A DNA stretch of 64,000 bases, taken from positions 108,679 to 172,678 of the forward strand of contig FPAN01000008.1 of the NCBI GenBank assembly GCA_900116395.1, read 5' to 3'. The notes beneath the pieces were generated by a model. That model searched no databases. It was given only the letters and a program-made list of their open reading frames with translations, and was not told the DNA's origin. Source of the stretch: Lachnospiraceae bacterium XBD2001 (lineage in GTDB: Bacteria; Bacillota; Clostridia; Lachnospirales; Lachnospiraceae). This document shows, in pieces, positions 60,301 to 64,000 of the stretch. Position 1 is the stretch's first letter, and the number at the start of each line of letters is the position of its first letter. A program made the position numbers and the translations under genes.

Positions 60301-61401
60301 CAACGGATCTGTCACGACCGCCTGCCATACGTTGGCCTTGTTACTGTTCAGGCTCATATGCCAGCGCAGGGTATTACCGTCCACCTGCTCGCCCTTCTTG
60401 GTCAGTCCGGCCTTAGGAAGGGTCAGGTCGGAATTGGCTGTCTTGTTGGCCCCAATCTTATCTGCTGCTTCGGAAGACAGCGCTGTTGTCATGGCAACAG
60501 CATCCGTACCACCGGTTGGCTCATAGGCCTGGGACTTCACAGCAGTTACAATCTTCATATTTACCGGGCCTACCAAGGTGGTTCCTGCCGGGAAGGTATA
60601 GCTATAGCTTCCGTTGCCGTTGTCGGTAAAATCCACTGCAAGGTCACTTCCGTCGGTATTACCGCCAACGATTACTGCGCTCTTCCATTCCTGGAAGGTT
60701 GGATTGATGGTGTTGGTAACGGTAACCCCGGCTAGAGATGCCCCCTTGGAATCTGCAGAAGTACCAACCGCCTCGGTCCAGGTGATCTCATTGTTGGTAT
60801 CCAGGCCGCTATTCGCCAGGCTTACTCCATCAATGGTCTTCGGCACTGCCGGCACCGTAACCGTAATGGCGTTGGCATAATTGGCCGGAGTAATGGTGAT
60901 TTCCTGGGCGTCTTCATTGGCCAATACGCTTGGGTCCAATGTAAGCTCCATAGCCACTTCGCCCTGCACGCCTTGCATATCATTAATTCCTGTGAAAGTC
61001 AGCACCAGTGTATTGTTGGAGATGACAAACTTACCAATCTGTTGCGGAGAACTTCCCGTGGTCATAATCGGGGTCTCGGCAACATCTGTTACCTTCACGG
61101 TGTTCGGGAAGGTATAGGTAATATAATCTCCGTCCGCAACACCACGAGGCAAGAATTCTCCGTCATCATTCTTAACCAAATCCTTCAATGCAAACTGAAG
61201 GCTCATAGAAAACGGTTTTGTGGTTCGTTCCCCGTTATAAGTCGTCGTAAGTTCCAGCTTCTCGATGCCTTCCGAAGAAGCCGTCACATCACTCCCTGTT
61301 CCTTCCGCACGGACTTTCCACCCCATCGTCGCAAGATGCGGAATGGCCGTAATCAATAGCACCACTGCTAAGACACCGGCCAAAAATCTCTGTTTTCCCA
61401 T
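57370..61401 (-). CDS. Large fimbrial-type surface adhesin with isopeptide/SpaA-like domains
   Basis: The ATG at 61401 (AGGAGGCGCAATTTTTTT upstream) gives 1343 residues. A signal peptide (about 5-30, LAGVLAVVLLITAIPHLATMG) is followed by repeated beta-sandwich domains, including a SpaA/prealbumin-type segment near 960-1050 (LKDELDQTTPIAGAEYGIYT) and another near 1070-1150. A Thr/Gly/Asn-rich linker follows. The last 20 residues hold SPKTNDSWFGDLVEWILTK: a sorting-like motif SPKTN but no hydrophobic anchor helix. Class B sortases accept NPQTN or (S/P)PxTG motifs, and a class B sortase gene is directly upstream. The protein is probably a pilin or adhesin. Confidence 0.82.
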   Translation of the reverse strand: MGKQRFLAGVLAVVLLITAIPHLATMGWKVRAEGTGSDVTASSEGIEKLELTTTYNGERTTKPFSMSLQFALKDLVKNDDGEFLPRGVADGDYITYTFPNTVKVTDVAETPIMTTGSSPQQIGKFVISNNTLVLTFTGINDMQGVQGEVAMELTLDPSVLANEDAQEITITPANYANAITVTVPAVPKTIDGVSLANSGLDTNNEITWTEAVGTSADSKGASLAGVTVTNTINPTFQEWKSAVIVGGNTDGSDLAVDFTDNGNGSYSYTFPAGTTLVGPVNMKIVTAVKSQAYEPTGGTDAVAMTTALSSEAADKIGANKTANSDLTLPKAGLTKKGEQVDGNTLRWHMSLNSNKANVWQAVVTDPLIAGLTVDTTAGITVKNVTTGASYTLTGNSATQADGSAKITYAVTGTDEQTLKLTFDTFSDEYEISFDTKMSASMTDNGEAKNVATLEVSYPKGGGKGTSLITWGEPEFTAHYTTAYLKTASTKADSATGTLSWQITPSTKSTDYTNATLTWTIPDDQEYITGTIGVKVGDNTYLQGSSQYDTYVAATKINGQNVSVTMNRSALDAAGVTLSKVAVVYDTKALEYFKNDEAHTYSLGTGDGAKLTVDAFEVAKNATAKLQNKMLSSALESRYDDTNNEGALHLTLTLNQNKMNLNNVQVVDDFKGKLFYKDDTTPETLLDEGDYEVVVSHGSVADHVWTTDLTSISDKTTLTADIKLTEAGKEKLKLGNAYSGATIYLKNKADMTFTECLSEGFTTSVTGSGAGAVLTNQQVVKAYKDEAGKTTWTIDINNMGAALGNEATITDVLPEGLSINKDSIKLYEGVHGTTGTAITGAASTPIDPSTYTTKVVRTKDGEVTLQVTLPKATNESYRLVYDTYADTKGRYKNTATYKTNGASATATCTANITACSWASGTPISLINVRLKDELDQTTPIAGAEYGIYTKETYESVGKDDTKLTEDNAIDYGWTNKKGLISFLLTPGTYYVKALDDPEGGIYEVDTTSIGKDYDRGTSNNILYAGRTTGKAGKTNTLVLTNQFMNGVNDLTSSFKLYLDAGNGKTYGVELKQEADGSYSYVGLTDPDAPEQNHIATTPSSVGVTGNTASIEITGLPWGDYYFTEEKTAHGYVLEESKITATVENGKSAEATVTNNQTMLYLKSESDEIVPTETYRITTAVGDDPVFKEIEITGEELQKGVLLQGMTNPNVRYYVVDKDGNEVSLTAKSSVTDEELDAAKPIVNKAEVPVPSFGQNSNRGGNTAAPTGNTTSTPTGKEASGKEVTGSNHRATTGNGGGTRIEGDFVGKTVETENHKAKVSSAWVHKSPKTNDSWFGDLVEWILTK

Positions 61402-61465
61402 AAAAAAATTGCGCCTCCTAAAAACTTTTAAAACTTCTAAAAGCCTGGATATGCGCAATTCATAC

Positions 61466-62209
61466 TTATCTTATTCGTTTTGCTACTACCAAAAATCGCT
61501 GATCGGATCGCTCCTCACAGGTGGATAATACTAAAAACTGATTGTCGGATGAGGTGATTACACTGTCATCCCACTGATGGTCTACACCCTCTGCCTTCCG
61601 TAAATCCTCCAGAAACATATCCACGTCGGTCTCATTCGCAAAGTCTTCATATGCTTCCAAAATCAATCGGTCGTCGAAAGATACCGCTGCAAATACCTCA
61701 TACACCAATATCTCTTCCGGGCGATAGATGAATACATAAGGATGTTCCAACATGTAGTCTCCGCTGGCGTACTCGTGCAACCCGGCGAACATGGAGCCGT
61801 CCTTCATGTCATGACCGTAGACGACGGTTACCGGGTCGGAAAAATCCTTGGCATTCCGTCGTTGCGTATAAATCGACGCAGGATAACCATAACTTCCATC
61901 ATAGTTGTGATGCAAGTAATAATCATCATTACGCTTGGTTGTACTCTGTAGAACAGGAAAACTAATCTTGGAATTCGGAATGTAAATCCAGGCATAAATG
62001 TCCGGATTCAATTCTTCAAGAGAAGAAAAATCAACTAAGCTGCCCTCATTCTCGGATGTAGATTTTGACTGACTATATGAACGCGACATATCTTCGGCTA
62101 AATCAGCTAACTTCTGCACTTCATATTTGCGATGAAGCGCAACCGTTATGGCACTGAATGCGAAAAATGCCACGAGAAATAGAATAACCCATCGAACAAA
62201 TTTTTTCAA
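61466..62209 (-). CDS. Class B sortase
   Basis: The start is a TTG at 62209, seven bases after AGTGGAGGAAAAACA; an ATG further up lies inside the glyS terminator. Of 247 residues, 6-27 form a membrane anchor. The catalytic His is in TVVYGHDMKDGS (about 124-135), Cys in LSTCEERSD (about 229-237) with Arg following at the usual distance (DQRFLVVAK). These are sortase B hallmarks. It links the adhesin's C-terminal motif to the cell wall or to other pilins. The adhesin gene follows 64 bp downstream. Confidence 0.92.
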   Translation of the reverse strand: MKKFVRWVILFLVAFFAFSAITVALHRKYEVQKLADLAEDMSRSYSQSKSTSENEGSLVDFSSLEELNPDIYAWIYIPNSKISFPVLQSTTKRNDDYYLHHNYDGSYGYPASIYTQRRNAKDFSDPVTVVYGHDMKDGSMFAGLHEYASGDYMLEHPYVFIYRPEEILVYEVFAAVSFDDRLILEAYEDFANETDVDMFLEDLRKAEGVDHQWDDSVITSSDNQFLVLSTCEERSDQRFLVVAKRIR

Positions 62210-62246
62210 TGTTTTTCCTCCACTTGGAACAATTCTACATAAAAAA

Positions 62247-62281
62247 GGCGAGGTGTCTATTAATAATAGAATCACCCCGCC
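62247..62281 (-). terminator. Terminator of glyS
   Basis: GGCGGGGTG pairs with CACCTCGCC, followed by TTTTTT on the minus strand, 23 bp after the stop codon. Confidence 0.85.
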
Positions 62282-62304
62282 TATCGTCTCATATTCGTGC
62301 TGAA

Positions 62305-63705
62305 TTAGAATGCCAACTTCTCCTCGAAGTATGCAGCCAAATCAGCGATTGCAACACGCTCCTGCTCCATGGTATCACGGTCACGAACGGTTACCATGCC
62401 GTCGGTCTCGGAATCGAAGTCATAGGTGACGCAGAATGGAGTACCAATCTCGTCCTGACGACGATAACGCTTACCGATGTTTCCACGATCATCGAACTCG
62501 CAGTTCCACTTCTTAGAAAGCTCTGCGAAGACCTTCTCTGCGCCTTCATTGAGCTTCTTAGACAGTGGCAATACACCAATCTTGATTGGAGCCAATGCCG
62601 GATGGAAGTGAAGTACGGTACGCATGTCCGGCTTCTCCTCGGTTCCGATGTTCTCCTCATCATATGCCTCGCACAGGAATGCAAGGGTTACACGGTCTGC
62701 ACCAAGAGATGGCTCAACAACGTATGGGATGTACTTCTCGTTGGTCTCATCATCGAAGTATTCCATAGACTGGCCGGAGGTCTCCTGATGTCTGGTTAAA
62801 TCGTAATCGGTTCTGGATGCGATTCCCCACAACTCACCCCAATCGGTGAATGGGAATGCATACTCAATATCGGTCGTATGATCGGAGTAGAAGGACAACT
62901 CTTCCGGATCATGGTCACGAAGACGTAAGTTCTCTTTCTTGATACCAAGGGATAATAACCACTCGTAGCAGAATGTACGCCAGTAGTTGAACCACTCGGT
63001 CTGGGTACCAGGCTTGCAGAAGAACTCTAATTCCATCTGCTCGAACTCTCTGGTACGGAAAGTGAAGTTACCAGGTGTAATCTCGTTACGGAAGGACTTA
63101 CCGATCTGTCCGATTCCAAACGGAACCTTCTTACGGCTGGTACGCTGTACGTTCTTGAAGTTAACGAAGATACCCTGTGCAGTCTCCGGACGAAGATATA
63201 CGGTATCCTTCGCATCCTCGGTAACACCCTGGAAAGTCTTGAACATTAAGTTGAACTCACGGATGCCGGTGAAGTTGTGCTTGCCACAGGATGGACATGG
63301 AACGTTATGATCTGCAATGAACTTCTCCATGTCTTCATGGGACCAGCCGTCTACGGAAGTCTCTAAGGTAATTCCGTTCTCAGCAGCGAAGTCCTCAATA
63401 ATCTTATCTGCACGGAAACGCTCATGGCATTCCTTACAATCCATTAACGGATCGGAGAATCCACCCAAATGTCCGGATGCAATCCAGGTCTGTGGGTTCA
63501 TCAGGATGGCGCAATCCACACCTACGTTGTATGGGTTCTCCTGGATGAACTTCTTCCACCATGCTTTCTTTACGTTGTTCTTGAACTCAACGCCCAAGTT
63601 ACCGTAATCCCATGTGTTTGCCAATCCACCGTAAATCTCAGAACCCGGATATACGAATCCTCTTGCCTTGGCCAATGCTACGATTTTGTCCATTGTCTTT
63701 TCCAT
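62305..63705 (-). CDS. glyS: Glycyl-tRNA synthetase, single-chain alpha2 type
   Basis: The 466-residue protein is a class II synthetase of the single-chain dimeric type (bacterial/eukaryotic GRS1-like), not the tetrameric GlyQS. Motifs: [20 protein letters not shown] (about 15-34), motif 2 [25 protein letters not shown] (about 214-238), motif 3 [17 protein letters not shown] (about 342-358) and the anticodon-binding domain from about 375. It charges tRNA-Gly. CGAGGAGAATAGAGTAGCA precedes the ATG; a weak promoter (TTGATG, TATAAA) is close upstream. No T-box is visible. Confidence 0.97.
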   Translation of the reverse strand: MEKTMDKIVALAKARGFVYPGSEIYGGLANTWDYGNLGVEFKNNVKKAWWKKFIQENPYNVGVDCAILMNPQTWIASGHLGGFSDPLMDCKECHERFRADKIIEDFAAENGITLETSVDGWSHEDMEKFIADHNVPCPSCGKHNFTGIREFNLMFKTFQGVTEDAKDTVYLRPETAQGIFVNFKNVQRTSRKKVPFGIGQIGKSFRNEITPGNFTFRTREFEQMELEFFCKPGTQTEWFNYWRTFCYEWLLSLGIKKENLRLRDHDPEELSFYSDHTTDIEYAFPFTDWGELWGIASRTDYDLTRHQETSGQSMEYFDDETNEKYIPYVVEPSLGADRVTLAFLCEAYDEENIGTEEKPDMRTVLHFHPALAPIKIGVLPLSKKLNEGAEKVFAELSKKWNCEFDDRGNIGKRYRRQDEIGTPFCVTYDFDSETDGMVTVRDRDTMEQERVAIADLAAYFEEKLAF

Positions 63706-64000
63706 TGCTACTCTATTCTCCTCGTAATATATGTTTTGTTACTAAGTTTTTACATTTATACAACTCCATCAATCGGTTTGGTTATGCTCATGATATTATT
63801 GACCTTGAGTCAATCAGGCAATAGTTCTTTTTCTCCTTGTTGAGCCTTAATGGTTACTTCATAGATAGTCAGTTCCCCTGGCACGGAAGTTAACTTCAAA
63901 CCCACTAGCTGTTTGTTAGAGTTCATGGTTTCCCATTGGCAGTTGGGTCGCAACAAATCATCTCTAACTGAATTCTTTTATGCGAGGTTGTTGATGCTCC
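63706..64000 (-). other. Region upstream of glyS; possible short ORF or gene end
   Basis: Minus-strand frame 63810-63926 (MNSNKQLVGLKLTSVPGELT...) is open back to a stop near 63975, but has no good ribosome binding site. It may be the end of a decayed gene. Nothing else is recognisable in this stretch except the glyS promoter region near 63750-63790. Confidence 0.3.

Noticed and set aside
59968..60735. 255-codon plus-strand ORF within the adhesin gene
   Set aside because: Antisense to the repetitive beta-rich adhesin; no ribosome binding site or family resemblance.
63706..63830. T-box riboswitch before glyS
   Set aside because: The leader is too short and lacks the T-box core and terminator/antiterminator pair.

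Overview
The window looks like a chromosomal segment from an anaerobic Firmicute, probably class Clostridia and plausibly a Lachnospiraceae-type gut bacterium. The evidence is the pyruvate,phosphate dikinase, the single-chain glycyl-tRNA synthetase, a class B sortase with a large fimbrial adhesin, a LytTR/DUF3021 pair, strong AGGAGG ribosome binding sites and moderate to low GC. Nearly every gene lies on the minus strand, so operons read from high to low coordinates. I saw no rRNA, tRNA, CRISPR array, integrase or prophage structural genes.

Left flank (1-2.8 kb): a truncated Fic protein behind a four-copy operator, a metal-binding HMA protein with a 28-residue membrane peptide, a DUF6933-like protein and a macrodomain protein. 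About 80-bp palindromic repeats sit at the 3' ends of genes here.

Accessory region (2.8-39.9 kb) contains none of these repeats. It begins with a patchwork of small genes for nucleotide and nucleic-acid chemistry: DUF4298, NUDIX, a large protein with a cytidine-deaminase-like C-terminus, a nucleotidyltransferase-like protein, a uracil-DNA-glycosylase-like protein with an HTH protein, Nmad3, MazG and a PNPOx-like protein. Next is a complete DNA phosphorothioation system: regulator-dptF-dptG-dptH, then after a perfect 45-bp palindrome dndB-dndC-dndD-dndE-dndA. Two extra genes, FRG and AIPR, follow as the last genes of the array. A small DUF4177/HIRAN cluster follows to the right.

The most unusual part is 30.0-38.8 kb: a WYL regulator, three related GTPases (one with a degenerate G3 motif), two 33-residue paralogous single-pass membrane peptides too short for ordinary gene calling, a 1057-residue HerA/FtsK-type ATPase, a WHH-type HNH nuclease with acidic repeats, and a SUKH/SMI1 immunity-like protein. 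I do not recognise this combination; it is the best candidate for an undescribed conflict or toxin-delivery system. The right edge carries a C-terminal remnant of a VirD4/TraG-type conjugation coupling protein, pointing to arrival on a conjugative element.

Right flank (39.9-64 kb): ordinary chromosomal genes with the palindromic repeats again: AIM24, a CASTOR/POLLUX-like channel, metallophosphoesterase, YitT, MarR/GNAT, DUF3021/LytTR behind an orphan pair of sugar ABC permeases and an esterase, a GH13 glucosidase, a two-gene chromate transporter, nitroreductase, PPDK, an adhesin/sortase B locus and glyS.
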